From positions 23,034,453-23,098,452 of the forward strand of contig OZ029916.1 in NCBI GenBank assembly GCA_964023275.1: 64,000 nt of DNA. The letters are read 5' to 3'. A model generated the notes under the pieces. It was not told the DNA's origin and made no database searches. It saw nothing but the letters and a program-made list of their open reading frames with translations. A program made the position numbers and the translations under genes. This DNA is from Norana najaformis. Taxonomy: Eukaryota; Annelida; Clitellata; Crassiclitellata; Hormogastridae. This document shows, one piece after another, positions 1 through 29,400 of this stretch; within the stretch, counting starts at the first letter, position 1; each line of letters begins with the position of its first letter.

Positions 1-1450
1 CGCGAAGAATGTTCCTGCACCAAATTGTCCATGCATTGAATTTTCTTGCCTCAAATTGTCCCTGTACTGAATTGTCTCAAAAAAAACCAAAATGACACTG
101 GACAATAAAAAAAAATGCTTGAAATGAAACATAAATTTACAGAATGGACAATTTACTAAGAATTTTAATTGCTATTGTTTTGTCCACAAAAAGCTACATA
201 TTTAGCAAGGTGTAATTCAATAAATGTAAATCATACAATTCAACATGTTGTACTTATATTTACATCATTCAATATTAAGTAAAAGTGCAACAATTCACAT
301 AATAAACACATCATGATCACATAAACATCACACAAGTTGCTGTGATACCACATATGCTTACATTTAAAATATATGCATAATATTAGGAAAACTATTAATT
401 CAACACAAATAACCAGCATTCAAGAAAAGAAAAAACAAAATGTGAGCAGTAAACGGAAAACCATAAAAACGTATATACTACATGTAATTAATAGGACATT
501 AATAGTATATCGCTTATACACTCGATATAAAGCCTCATTCAAGAATTCAGATTCGTTTCTGGTGAACTTGTTGAAACAAGAGATTTGGCCAACATGTTGT
601 TGTATGCTTCAGATCCTAACATGTTTACAGGTACCTACTGCAGTGAAAGTTGCATTCAAAAGAAATGCGCTTCCTCTTGAGAACCCTACTCCCATCTAAC
701 GATAAAATATCTGTGTGAGCCATCTGTGAAATTCACCTGCAGTCTAACAAACAAAGTCACATTTCCAAATAGTTTCTCAACCAAAAATCATTGCATGTAA
801 TGTACTGGTTACCAAAACACTTATTTAGCAAAAAATACATATTGAACTTCATGTTAAGCAACCACATAAACTGTTTTAACTCTCTCAATGTAACTCTCCT
901 CAAACTAATCCAGTGAGAAAAAGACTTCACTTGTAAAAATCAAAGATGTTCTCTGCATCATTTTGATAAAAAGTTGTTGCTGCCTTTTAGATTGTAGTTT
1001 CAGAAAGCTAAACATGACAATACATACTAAGTCAATTGCAGGATTCTTTGAAGTCTGCTGGGTGTAAAATATTAAGGGCAAGCAAACTGAAGCATCTGAT
1101 AGAATAAAATCAATGCAAAGAATTTGTACCGTGAATAGTTACTTACTACAAGAAGTTCCTTCCAAAAGAAATAAAGAAATATAAGAGCAGTACACATTAA
1201 ATGAAAATGATCCTTGAGGACCAAAATTCCAAAATAAAAAAGACAGCAGCAGCAAACATCAAAGTCAATAAATTTAACACAATAAACCAGTAAAAGATGT
1301 TTGCAATAAATAAAATCCTTTGACATCCAGTACCCTAAGCACTTCACAACAATCTTGGCAGTCACTTATAGAACAAACCTTAACCTGCCTTAAACACATA
1401 ATATACCAATGCAAACTTAAATCACTTTAAAATTCAACATTCACAGCAAG
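1..1450. other. AT-rich, CpG-poor flank with no supported gene
   Basis: Lies downstream of the SLC10-like gene. Small open frames at 373-699 (+) and 1072-1365 (-) have biased, low-complexity translations and no family resemblance. A short AAATTGTCC motif recurs in the first 80 bases. Nothing else is seen. Confidence 0.6.
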
Positions 1451-1456
1451 TTTATT
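1451..1456 (-). terminator. Candidate poly(A) signal of the SLC10-like gene
   Basis: AATAAA on the minus strand, about 240 nt past the TGA stop. It is the first canonical hexamer I found downstream of the coding sequence. The region is AT-rich, so a chance match is possible. Confidence 0.4.
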
Positions 1457-1693
1457 CATTACCACCAAAATTCATACAAAAAAGCAAGGTAGGTACGCTG
1501 TTCATACAAAGTTATAAAGAATAGGTAGCATGTTGTGGATAACAATTTCCAGCAAACAATTTCTCAATATCATGACATTATATACTGTTGTTTCACAATT
1601 GTAAAAGCACATATGCGAATACATAAAACCAGATTTATCATGGCATGGCAAGACTGATGCTAATCTCTTTATGAATATTAACTTTAGATACCA

Positions 1694-18815
<17,122 letters not shown>

Positions 18816-21152
18816 CGCGATAACTTGTTTTGAATAGCATCACAACTCTATGCCTTTACATAGAGTTTGTTATGTAATCGAAAGCTAACCCACGATGTAT
18901 ACGCATAGACTTATATTCATATCGCGTCAATCTGAGAGGCGCGGTTAGCGGTGGTTAGTCTATGCTTGCGTGTAATATTTAACAGATTTCGACGAAAGTA
19001 AATTTTGAAACCATAACTTAATTGGATTTATATGTACTTTTCTGTTTTCCAAATTTTACTATGCCAGATAGGCCAAATAGGTTAAAATGCTATAAGCCTT
19101 CAAATAGACATTTCTGCTTATACAGTCATCTGAAATGCACGGGTAAGGTGAACTGTACTGCCCATGTATTATTCCTCTCAAGTGCAGTGTGAAAAAATTT
19201 CTGCATCAGTTTCAGGAAATTTTGAAGATCTTTTCAGTTTTATGGAAGAAAAGGACGATTCACTTATAGATCCTGAAATTCTAATTAATTAGTTCTTCTA
19301 AAAATCCTACGGAAAGGCCATTTTACGTCGGAAGTAGAAGGGGCAGTGAGGCGGGTGGTTCTGGGTGTAGAACCGAGCCAAAGTCAACCCCGCGAAGTTA
19401 TGTTTTCCAGAAACCTGTGCGAATTATTACGTGAAACCATGCTAAAATTAATCTGTTTGGCAACAATTAATCTGCTTGGTATCTGCAACTGGTGGACCTC
19501 TCATATATGTTCATTTTCTAGGTCAAATGACAGTGTACATGGGATCAATGCATTACGCCACTGGAAGACATTTAGCCCTATATTAGTCTAAATCTCGTAT
19601 AGGCTTACAATTAACAGAAATATTAAGCCTGTAAATAGAGCTAAGCAAATATTACGCAAATACTTAACAGGCTATAATAAGTGATGCAGTATACACGTCA
19701 TATACGAAACATAGAGCCAGCGGCCTTTGACTACGTCAGCATATGAAAGGGTTAGTAAAGGGTTAGAGGCAGCTTTAGTAGGCCTACACGATCACCAGCT
19801 GAAGCATACCTCGTATAGGCCTAATTGAAATTCAAAGGGCAAATTACCCGCACATATAAGTCACATAATAAGATTGTGCAAACTTAATATCCTTCTAAAA
19901 GTATAGATTATGCCCCAATAACAGATAGATAGAAAGCTATAAGTAGAAATCTAAGCATGTCGTAAAGTAGATATCTGTTTTGAGGAGAAAATGATGCCTG
20001 AAATCTGACGATGGAAATGAACAGAATGGATCGTCTTTATCTTCGCTCATCACTCGGTAATTCCCATTTCTTGTCGGGTAAAGTGTGACCGTTGTTTTTT
20101 ATGGCTCGTAATACCGCGATTTCTGCAGCGCCCAGCGAAAGCTAAGCCGCGGGAACCAGCTGATTCACAAGCACTCAGTTGTCATTCAAGTAGTAATTAA
20201 ATAAGTAATACATTTGTTAGCATGCAATATGTCCATCGGCTGAGCGAGAAATCGTAGGCGTATAGACAAACACACAAACAATTAAATACATAACACAGCA
20301 GACAAATAAAGGAAGATCCACAGCCACAATGTCGGACATACAGAATGACACATAAACATACGGGATACTCTAGTCCAATTTGTTCTAGAAGAGCCGTGTT
20401 GAGCTCAAAACAGAAATAAATGGACATCATAGAATGCATGCTAACAGCACACACGTGGATACTGATATTGGACCAAAGCCTCCCAGACTCTCGCCATACT
20501 GTTCTGTTAATATGACGACAAGGCACGCTGTGCCTTTCTTAATACATCGCTGACTGGCAAACCCTGAAGGTGCACGGGTTGACGTAACAATGACTTCTGC
20601 ACACGATTGCAACATTATTCTCTAGGTAGGGTGCCTAAGTCTCAGAAACGAGTTTCAAAAATCGTTTACTCAGTAGGGCCTCAATTGCAATTCAACTGAG
20701 CTTAGAAATGGAATCCAAATCGAGTTTAATTGTATAGGCCCTATCTAGCCGTAACTTAAGCCTATTATTTTTGCAGAATGTGTAAATTTGCGAAAAAGTT
20801 TCAATTCATGCAAGTTTCATAAAGAATAGCCCCGATAACAATTACCGGTAGCTAACTTGTTCTCTTTTGTTCCCGCTCTGCTCGCCCCGTTCTTGTTTGG
20901 GCTTTTGGATTTCTAACACGACCATCATAGCAATCAGCACTGATCTCACTCAATGCCATTGACCCATTTCAAATGTCTTGCGTCTTTGAACGCTTATAAG
21001 CGGCGTAATCATTGCATGGAATCTCGCTAGTCGGCTCGAGCTCATCATGCATAAACCTATATACATACGATATATTATATGTATACGACATATAGCTTGC
21101 ATCATGCACGTACGATATATTATATTTATACAACATCAGTATATACGTTTTT
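18816..21152. other. Divergent intergenic region upstream of the SLC10-like gene
   Basis: Contains the presumed SLC10-like promoter and 5' UTR; no TATA box or CpG island could be assigned with confidence. It carries two TAGGCCTA palindromes, a LINE tail at 20105 and, at about 21050-21140, two similar AT-rich copies of an ACGATATATTATAT motif just before the second LINE. No supported exon. Confidence 0.6.
20105..20185 (-). repeat. LINE 3'-tail fossil (GCGCTG...ATTACGA family), reverse orientation
   Basis: Shares CGTAAT, ATTTCT(A/G)CAGCGCC and AACCAGCT with the copies at 32401 and 40828. On the minus strand the end reads GGCGCTGCAGAAATCG. Confidence 0.65.
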
Positions 21153-21217
21153 ATGTCTCTTCTTTTGTCGCTCAAATCCAGTACTGCTCTGGATTTGAGC
21201 GACAAAAGAAGAGACAT
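21153..21217. repeat. Perfect 29-bp hairpin at the 5' end of a LINE
   Basis: Left arm 21153-21181 is the exact reverse complement of right arm 21189-21217, with a 7-base loop. The right arm is in frame with the LINE ORF (LDLSDKRRD), so the left arm is an inverted copy of the LINE's first bases. Confidence 0.97.
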
Positions 21218-23083
21218 GAGAAAGACAAAAACACACAGCGAGACGAACATGGAAAGATATAAAGAAATTACGAAAGAAATCAGAAAAAAGGCGAAAAGAT
21301 GTAAAGAAGAATGGATCATCGAGAAATGTCAAGAACTGGAGAGCACACCAGGAGCATTAAACACGGGGAAGCTATTTCAAGTAGCAAGAGAAATATGCGG
21401 ATCACCCAACGTAAAACTAGCCACAGTAAAGAACAAGGAAGGAAAAATACTGGAAGACAAAGCAGAGATCAAGCAACGATGGAAACAACATTACGAAGAG
21501 TTATATAACAGTGAGAACCCAGTGGACAGAACAGTGCTTGAAGAGCTACCAGAAAACAACAGCCAGGAACAAATGCTGGACATACTGAAGGCGGAGGTAG
21601 AAACAACAGTCAATAGGCTAAAAAAGAAAAAAGCACCAGGCGAGGACAACATCACAGCAGAAATGATCCAGGCAGAAGGGAGTTGCTCGGTAGAAATGCT
21701 ACATAAACTGTGCAATAAAATTTACTACGACAAGGAATGCCCCAAGGATTGGTGCAAAGCCATAATAGTACCAATATACAAAAAAGGAGACAAGACAGAA
21801 TGCAGCAACTACAGAGCAGTCAGCCTTTTGAGCATACCAGGAAGGTTTATACTGGAGTATTACAGAGAAGATTGAGAAGGTATGCAGAAGAAGCGATGAG
21901 CGAGGAACAAGCAGGATTCAGGAAAGAACGAGGAACAATGGACCAGATATTTGTAATCAGGCAACTGTCAGAAAAGTACGTCGAAATGAACAGAACACTA
22001 TATAACAACTTTATTGACTACAAACAGGCGTTTGACAGCGTGTGGCAAGAAGGTTTATGGAAAGTACTGAGACACTGTGGAGTACCAGAGGAGTTAGTGA
22101 TGTTAATAGAAGATATATACAGCAAATCGAAAAGCGCAGTAAGAGTAGAGGGAGAGCTAACGGAATGGTTTACAATAAAAGTAGGGGTAAGACAAGGATG
22201 TGGAATGTCATCGGATCTGTTCAATATGTTGCTAGAAATAGTGATGAGACTTGCCAAAAGAGAAGAAGAACACGGGATAAACCTAAATGGACGACCACTG
22301 AGTAACCTCCGCTTCGCAGATGACATAGACCTGATAGCTGACACACAAGAGAAACTACAGGACATAACAAACAGGGTGGATAGCAACAGCAAGAGAATGG
22401 GTCTCAAAATCAACGTGGAAAAAACAAAAACAATGGTAATTGGAAAACATCATGAGGATTTACAGATAAGAATAGAAAAAGGAATATTAGAGCAGGTTAC
22501 CAGATTCGTCTATCTTGGAGGACTAATAACAGAAGATGGAAAATGTGAAGAGGACATCAAACGAAGAATTGGATTGGCGTGTACAGCATTCGGAAAACTG
22601 GGAAAAATGTGGAAGGCAAGAAACATCTCCATCAGAACAAAGATGAAACTCTATCATACCTTAGTAGAACCGATATTACTATACGGATCAGAGTGCTGGT
22701 GCTTGAGAAAAGAAGACGAACGGAGACTATTGGTGGCAGAGATGGGCTGGCTAAGAAGAATAATAGGCAGAAGCAGAAGAGAAAAGATCAGAAATGAAAA
22801 AACACGAGAAGAACTGGGAGTTGATGAAACAATAGTAGAAACAATCACAAAGAGAAGACTCAGATGGTTTGGGCATGTGATCAGAATGACGCAACAAAGA
22901 CTACCAAACGCTGCATTGCACGGACACATAGAAGGAAAGAGAAGCAGAGGAAGACAACGAAAGACCTGGATAGATAATGTCAAAGAAGATCTGAGAGAAA
23001 GAGGCACAAGCTTGATTGGAGTTAGAGAAACAATCAGGAACAGAGAAGTTTGGAGAAGTTTCATAAAGGCCTCATCGCCATAA
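21190..23083 (+). pseudogene. LINE reverse transcriptase ORF with one frameshift
   Basis: The upstream frame (to 21875) encodes ERYKEITKEIRKKAKR, the pre-RT spacer LLS-type block NYRAVSLLSIPG, and then loses frame at about 21838-21850. The next frame runs to 23083 with AGFRKERGTMDQ, motif A FIDYKQAFDSV, GVRQGCGMSSDLFN, motif C LRFADDIDLIAD, FVYLGGLITEDG, LYGSECWCLR and a C-terminal block GRQRKTWIDNV. Catalytic aspartates are present. One small indel separates the copy from an open frame, but the missing 5' endonuclease makes it non-autonomous. Confidence 0.85.
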
Positions 23084-23130
23084 ATGGCGGAAGAGAAGAC
23101 AGAAGAAGAAGTATATACGTGCATATAGAG

Positions 23131-23350
23131 GTAGTAGTGGTGGTGGTAGTAGTGGTAGTAGTAGTAATAATAATAATAATGATGATGATGATAATGATGA
23201 TGATGATGACGACGACGACGACGATGATGATGATGATGACGACGATGATGATGATGATGATGGTAACGATGACGACGACGACGATGACAACGACGACGAC
23301 GACGACGGTGATGATGATGATGATAGTAATAAGAGTAATAATAATAATAG
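23131..23350. repeat. Compound trinucleotide tract
   Basis: Blocks of GTA/GTG, AAT, GAT and GAC triplets over about 220 bases, ending with AAT again. Open frames here encode homopolymer-like runs and are artefacts. Confidence 0.95.
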
Positions 23351-24034
23351 CAATGTCTTTGTCTTTGCATCTGTCTGTGCCTCTGTATATATGATACATG
23401 GCGCGAGCAAGGACTTGTCCCACGCATGCGTCAGACAACGCCTAGTGCGTGAAATGACTGCTCGGAATGCATTTCGCTGGCGTCATGTAAATATGTTGAT
23501 CAGGGCATTTAGATCTCAGTCGGTCTCGTATTCGGTTGGCATTTCTGAAGACTTCATAGCTGCTACAGAGTGAAGTAGAATTGAGTTGCTGAAGCAAAAA
23601 CATCAGTTTACTTTCACTGCTTCTGGCGTTTCTGAACACGCACAGACGTTTAGTGTTTTATTATAAGGTACATTTTAAGCAAAATAGAAATTAAGAATCG
23701 GTATCGTTGGAGTGTCGGAAGGCAGGCATCGTTGAAAAGAAAAGAGCCGATTCCAAGTAGATTTTTGACCGACGATATACAGACATCGGTGATCTACGGC
23801 TCGTCTTTTTGATTCAAACACTTCGGCGACTGTTCTTGAATTCGCGCACCGCGGAATAGATCCATTGATTTAGAAGTGGATGGTTTAGAACGTAAGGATA
23901 TAGTTCGGCGTTTCTTTGGATATTATGAACTGCGAAAGTTAATTAGTTAGTTGTTGGCAAGAGTCGCGCATTTCTGTTATTGGTTGTTGTCTGTGGACTC
24001 CGTGCCGTGTTAGTTTCTTTAATCAGTGACTTCC
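23351..24034 (+). promoter_or_regulatory. 5' flank / presumed promoter and 5' UTR of the guanylyl cyclase gene
   Basis: About 680 bases without a supported ORF, noticeably CpG-rich from 23690 on. No TATA box or other core element could be assigned; the role is inferred from position only. Confidence 0.35.
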
Positions 24035-24297
24035 ATGTTAGTGGCTACTGTATCACCCGTGGCTGCTATGACAGCACGTATTCTGCCAGTGTTCATGGTT
24101 ATCTTACATGTTGCTACTCTTCTGGCGCAGTTTGGCTTGACTGCAACTCCTTCCCCGTCGAGAAACATTTCGCACCTGACCTTGACCTTGATGACGCCCA
24201 GTACGGGCACACGGGGCTTCGAGACGAATGCTGCTGCGGCGACAATGGCCCTCGCTGCCGCTCAGAGGAATGGACTCCTGCCAGGCATCAATATCAG
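24035..24297 (+). CDS. Guanylyl cyclase exon 1 (aa 1-87)
   Basis: Signal peptide (core [19 protein letters not shown]) and start of the ectodomain ([32 protein letters not shown]). Donor GTTAGT; end phase 2. An ORF call from 24026 would begin at GTG; the first ATG is 24035. Confidence 0.85.
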
Positions 24298-26419
24298 GTT
24301 AGTATGCCCAAAGGTCGATGATTTGTGCAAAAGCAACGGTACCTAAATGGCGTGGGGCCCTTCAAATGGGCAGCGGTGATGAAGGATCTCACCCGATTAA
24401 TTCAGTGAAAAATGAGCAAGGTCGAAGCCATACGGTAGCTACATTTGCATTTACGTAAGCATCAGAGGCACCGAAATGAGAGTCCTCGGCGAAGAAGCTT
24501 CGACCGAATAATAGTGTAGCTCCGATTGTATCAGCTGACCTAAGATGTCCGATGTGTTCGTCTTGTAGTGGGGAGGGGTCTCGACCGCTTTCTGCCCGGA
24601 AGAGGGCGAGAGCTGGTAGCAAAGCGTACAAGGCCATGAATTCAAAGGCCTTAGTTGCCATAGAGTACGGTGTCGTTAAGCAACATTAGGATGGAGGACG
24701 ATGTGGAAGTGACAAAATAGCACGTCCACTACGGTTTAGACTACATTTTCTGTTGGGGGCACCTAATGTAGGTTTTTGCAACCACTCTCTAAGACTTCCG
24801 TTATCACAGCAGCAGAATATGTTTGTCTATCATTATCGTCATCAGTGATGAATAATTAATTAATTAGAAACTAATTAATTACCTGACTGGTTTAACACTC
24901 TTTGACGTTCTTCTGAGGTACGAAGTACTTCATTTATTTAGGCAGATTGTACAACTACAGCATCCTGGAGTAACTTTCTATCCTGAGGAGAATATGAACC
25001 CCTATGAACGGTGTATATGGACGGTGTATATGGACGGTGTATATGGACGGTGTATATGGACGGTGTATATGGACGGTGTATATGGACGGTATTGGCTGTA
25101 TGTTCAGCACGATAATCAGGAAAGCTTCTTCCTCATTGGTTTAGACGTCAAGTATCTTAGGGATGTTTCTGAGCATGGATTAACAATGGCTGAACACATG
25201 AACCTTGTGTTTCAAAAGAGGCAAAGCTAACCCTCTTGTTTACACCCCTTTATAGACGCTTCTCAAAGCATGAGACTGAGGACGAAGGATCAATTCAGCT
25301 GAGGCGCAAACAGATTCACAGAAATCCAACAACAGGACATCGTTTCATCCTTGGATATCCTTCATCTTCAGCTGCGTCTTAGGAACTCTAGATGCACCTC
25401 CTCTAAAAACATGAAACTGTTATCTTACAAAGAGTGTGGATTGGGACGCTTTTGAGTAGATATCCCAACGAGACGCAATATAAATTCACTGACTGAATGA
25501 ATAGACAATCTAAATTTCCAGTAGCGTAACTATGAGCCCGCAGGGTCCTCAACTCTGAGGGAAATGGGCCCGAAAAAGAGGAAGCGCGCTCAGAGCCTGG
25601 TAAAGTACAAATGGACCCTTTAGGGCCCATTTGAGTATTATGCAGGGGCCCAAAATTTTAAGTTGCATCATTGTCAAATTCCCCATTTACTACGCTTCTG
25701 CCCAAATATTCCATCCACAGACCCGAAACAACACAGACCCTCCTTGTTTCTAGTAATCTTGTTCACCATGAATCGTAATCGTAAACTCCATAGGGTCTAT
25801 GTCGTCAGAGTTCAATTGGTGTAAGCTTAAAGAGTGAAAGCTGTTGATCACAACGAAATTGTGAACTTTAGGCTAATCCCGATTTTCTAGGTCGAATTAG
25901 AGATATCAGAGGAATTCACATCGCTTTTTGCCGAAAATGAACTTGGTATAGAAGCTTGGTTATAGAGTTTCTCAGCTTTGAAGCTAATCCAGTCACGTCG
26001 TCTACGTAAGAACCCACAAACAAATCCCCACACGCACACAGACTACCAAAAACTGATGACTATACCGCCCTGTCCTTTTCTCTGTCCACAGTACATGTGC
26101 AGCGATAGACTGACGGAAACGGAGGCAGAAACAGATGCAAAGACAAAGACATAGTTAAAATTATTATTATTTTCTCCGAGGTATATATGATCCCTCAGGA
26201 TTAAAAATAAGTCCGGAGAAAATGATAAATCATCTGGAACGGCTACATTTCGTCAAGTTCACGCATTTCAAAAGTGCTACGAAAGGTAACGGCATTGAAA
26301 CGCTGAATTGCTATAGCTAGACGCTGGAATAGATAAACAATTATTTTTCTACCGCGGAGTTTAGCTGCCATCTTGTCCAAGCGGCCGTTCTTCTTCTTCT
26401 TCTTCTTCTTCTTCTTCTT

Positions 26420-26499
<80 letters not shown>

Positions 26500-29400
26500 T
26501 GTTATTAAGTCTATTATTATTTCGCCTATTATTATTAGGCCTTTTATTAATTAGTAACTTGCATCACGCCGGTATCTAATGCACAAGGCGCCAAACGAAT
26601 GATCATCAATGCTAAGCCGCAGTCAGGCCAACATCCAGAAGGTTCACTAAGACAGAAAGGCAGCCTATGGTGGATAAAGCAATTTGAAACAGGTAAGTGT
26701 TGAGAACGAAATGAAACAAGCGACTGAGCAGAACGAACAGATACAGGAAGAGCGTTTCAAAATATAGGTTCAGCAAACGAAAAAGCTCGTTCATCGAGAA
26801 ATTCTAGTCTTCGGTATGACCAGAGAAAGAAAATCTGATGACCTTGTTGAATTATGGTAAGTGTGAGGAGGCTTGAATGGCTTAAATATTTAAAACTGAG
26901 AGACTCACTTGTTGATTTGGCTGATGCTGTTCGTAACTTGGACGTTGTTTTTGATTCTACGAGGTTTTTCACCGACGATTTAAGTAGTATTTGTAAGTCG
27001 TCATACATGTATATTCCTGACATACCCAGAATTAGGCGTTATGTTTCCATGTCCTCAAGGATATCTTTGGCTAACGCATTGGTCGCCATTCGTCTTGAAT
27101 ATTGTAACTCGCTTCTTGTTGGTATCACAAAATCAAACACGCAGAAACCAAAGAATCCAGAACTCCTGGCTTATGGTTGAAACTATAAATATATATTGAG
27201 TGCGCGACAGTCTAGTGGTTAGCGTGCTGGATTGCAAATAGTAAGGTCGAGGGTTCAAATTCTCGCCAGGGCAGAAATTATTTTCCAGATTTCGGCCTCA
27301 CTTGCGCCCCCTAGCGAACTCAGCTACAACTCAGCTACACTGACCTACACTGTAGTGGGAAGATTATGCGACGAGGGACAGGACTGGCCAAACGCCTTTA
27401 TATGCTGAGGCTAAAAAACGAAATCACTAACATTTTATGCCCATAGCTTCCTCTGGACACTAGCTTAAGGGACTGCTAAAAATTATGCTGGGCTCGATAA
27501 ATGCGATTGGTCTGTACTCTGAAATTGTAGCGGTTGATGAGAAATAGAATGATAATGATGACGACGACGATGACGATGACGATGATGACGACAATGACGA
27601 TGATGAGCACAGAAGGCAGCCAGACTTCAAGGTAAGTGCTGTAGGTGTCAGATGCGAATGTCATTTTAAACTGCTTTGAAGGTGTTTCTGGAAGTCTGTA
27701 TTCATCTTTAGCTCTGTAAGTCAGGTAGACCTGTTTATGCGCGCCGTTGAATCTTCTAAACTGGACCACAAAATGTACAGCATTGTGAGGCAATATTACA
27801 TTGATAAAAAGGCATGGGCCTAATTACACGCATAGGATAAGATAGAATAATATATAAACAAATCAGAGACAGATTAATAATTACCCATGCAAGATAAATT
27901 AAGTTAATGCTTTCGGAGACACACGTATGTCCTGTGCTGAAGCCTGAATGCCCAATTGTGACGATAATGCAGTCTTGTTTTTGGTTCGCAACACGCGTCG
28001 CCATACATTTACGTGACGGATGTTGTTAAAAGAGGAAGCGAAATTGCGCGCCATGCTGGTCCCAGAAGCAACCTAATACACAGTTCATTTAATTCTGTCC
28101 AGAAAATAAAAATACATCGCTCATTCGTTACATCCTCATCCTGTTCGTCGTTCTCAGCAATTTTATGAGTGACTAAACTGTGCATTTTGGACTTAAATAA
28201 AGGCGTAGATGTAGCCATCTCTAAGGAAGTTAGGCTCGACATACAATAAAAATTAAGACGCAACCACCTTGCAGGTGTCCAAAAAGCACGTGATGATCTG
28301 GGCAACTCCAACATTGAAAGGTTGAAGCCATTTCAAAGAAATTAGCTCGCCGTTTCATAACCGAATTCGTGATTTCCGTTCCGGTCACAGACGGCTTATG
28401 AAAGACTTAACATTGTCTAAACAAGAACTATAGTAAAGGTACCATGCTAAAAGTGGACCAATCAAAAATGATGGTAGCACATCGGTAGCACATCGGTAGC
28501 ACATCGGTAGCACATCGGTAGCACATCGGTAGCACATCGGTGATTATAGTGTCCGAATACGGTCCAAAAACGCATACTAAAGAAATTGCTTCGGAACGCA
28601 GACTCGAAACCGGTAGCAGTTTGAACTTTCTAGAAATACAATGCATATTTCACAAATGACATACTAATCTGTCGAACATCAGAAACAGGTCGACGTATTG
28701 TTTAAGGACCTTCTGACAGAGACTTAACACAAGATGGCAATCCAACAACTAGATAGCATTCTTTCATGCTTAGGGAGTATGGCTAAATAAAGCATTTGCT
28801 AATTTTGCATAAGCTGTATCTACTATCTTCGTCTCCATTAAACGCTAATTTTCGAGATATTTGAATAAATACCAGGCCCAGAGACGAAAGATCACCGTGC
28901 TAGCAATCAACCGCGCCATAATATGCTAGATACAGTAGTATTTCAACTTTAAAAATTTGCAGTATAGGCCTACTATAGACTTCGATGTTAGAGACAAAAC
29001 CAAAACATTGCCTTCAGAAACGCCAAGAAACTGACAAGAAACGCCAAGAAACTATTGGAAAAAGGTGCTCGTAAATTTACAAATAATTATAGTTCAAAGA
29101 GACGCATTATTCACATATTGGCCTAAAATCATATAACAAGTCGTAGGCCTGTCGTGGCTTTTAATTAGTAACCACAGACAAAGAAGAACCTATTAGGGCT
29201 GCTGGCAAAATCGTAAAGATTTTCGTTTGAAGCAGATGAAACGAAGATGCCTATTTGACTTGAGCGAATATCGAGTTCTGAAGCAATTTTGATTAAATTA
29301 GTCCACGACTTAGGTTTTGATCTGAATGAGAAGCCTTTTGTAGTCTACCAACTAACCACTGCCAGCTATGTACTAAGCCTTGAATGGTAAGTCAAAATGA

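Larger units (their letters stand above)
21153..23330 (+). mobile_element. 5'-truncated APE-type LINE with trinucleotide 3' tail
   Basis: Second LINE, between the two head-to-head genes. It starts with the hairpin, lacks the endonuclease part, and encodes spacer, reverse transcriptase and C-terminal domain across one frameshift near 21840. The coding part ends at 23083. After a short GAAGAAG-containing spacer it runs into a long GTA/AAT/GAT/GAC trinucleotide tract, as expected if the element's 3' tail is a simple repeat. It is only distantly similar to the LINE at 12.2 kb, so it is a different family of the same broad type. Confidence 0.85.

Noticed and set aside
22654..23438. 257-aa minus-strand ORF with His/Arg/Tyr runs
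   Set aside because: Antisense shadow of the LINE plus the trinucleotide tract.
26373..26579. 68-aa Phe/Leu-run ORF
   Set aside because: Translation of the CTT/ATT arrays.
27195..27270. Functional tRNA gene
   Set aside because: A and B boxes are recognisable but the acceptor and D stems do not pair well and a SINE body follows.
25008..28538. CRISPR-like array suspected from short repeated units
   Set aside because: Units are directly adjacent with no unique spacers, and the DNA is animal; these are minisatellites.
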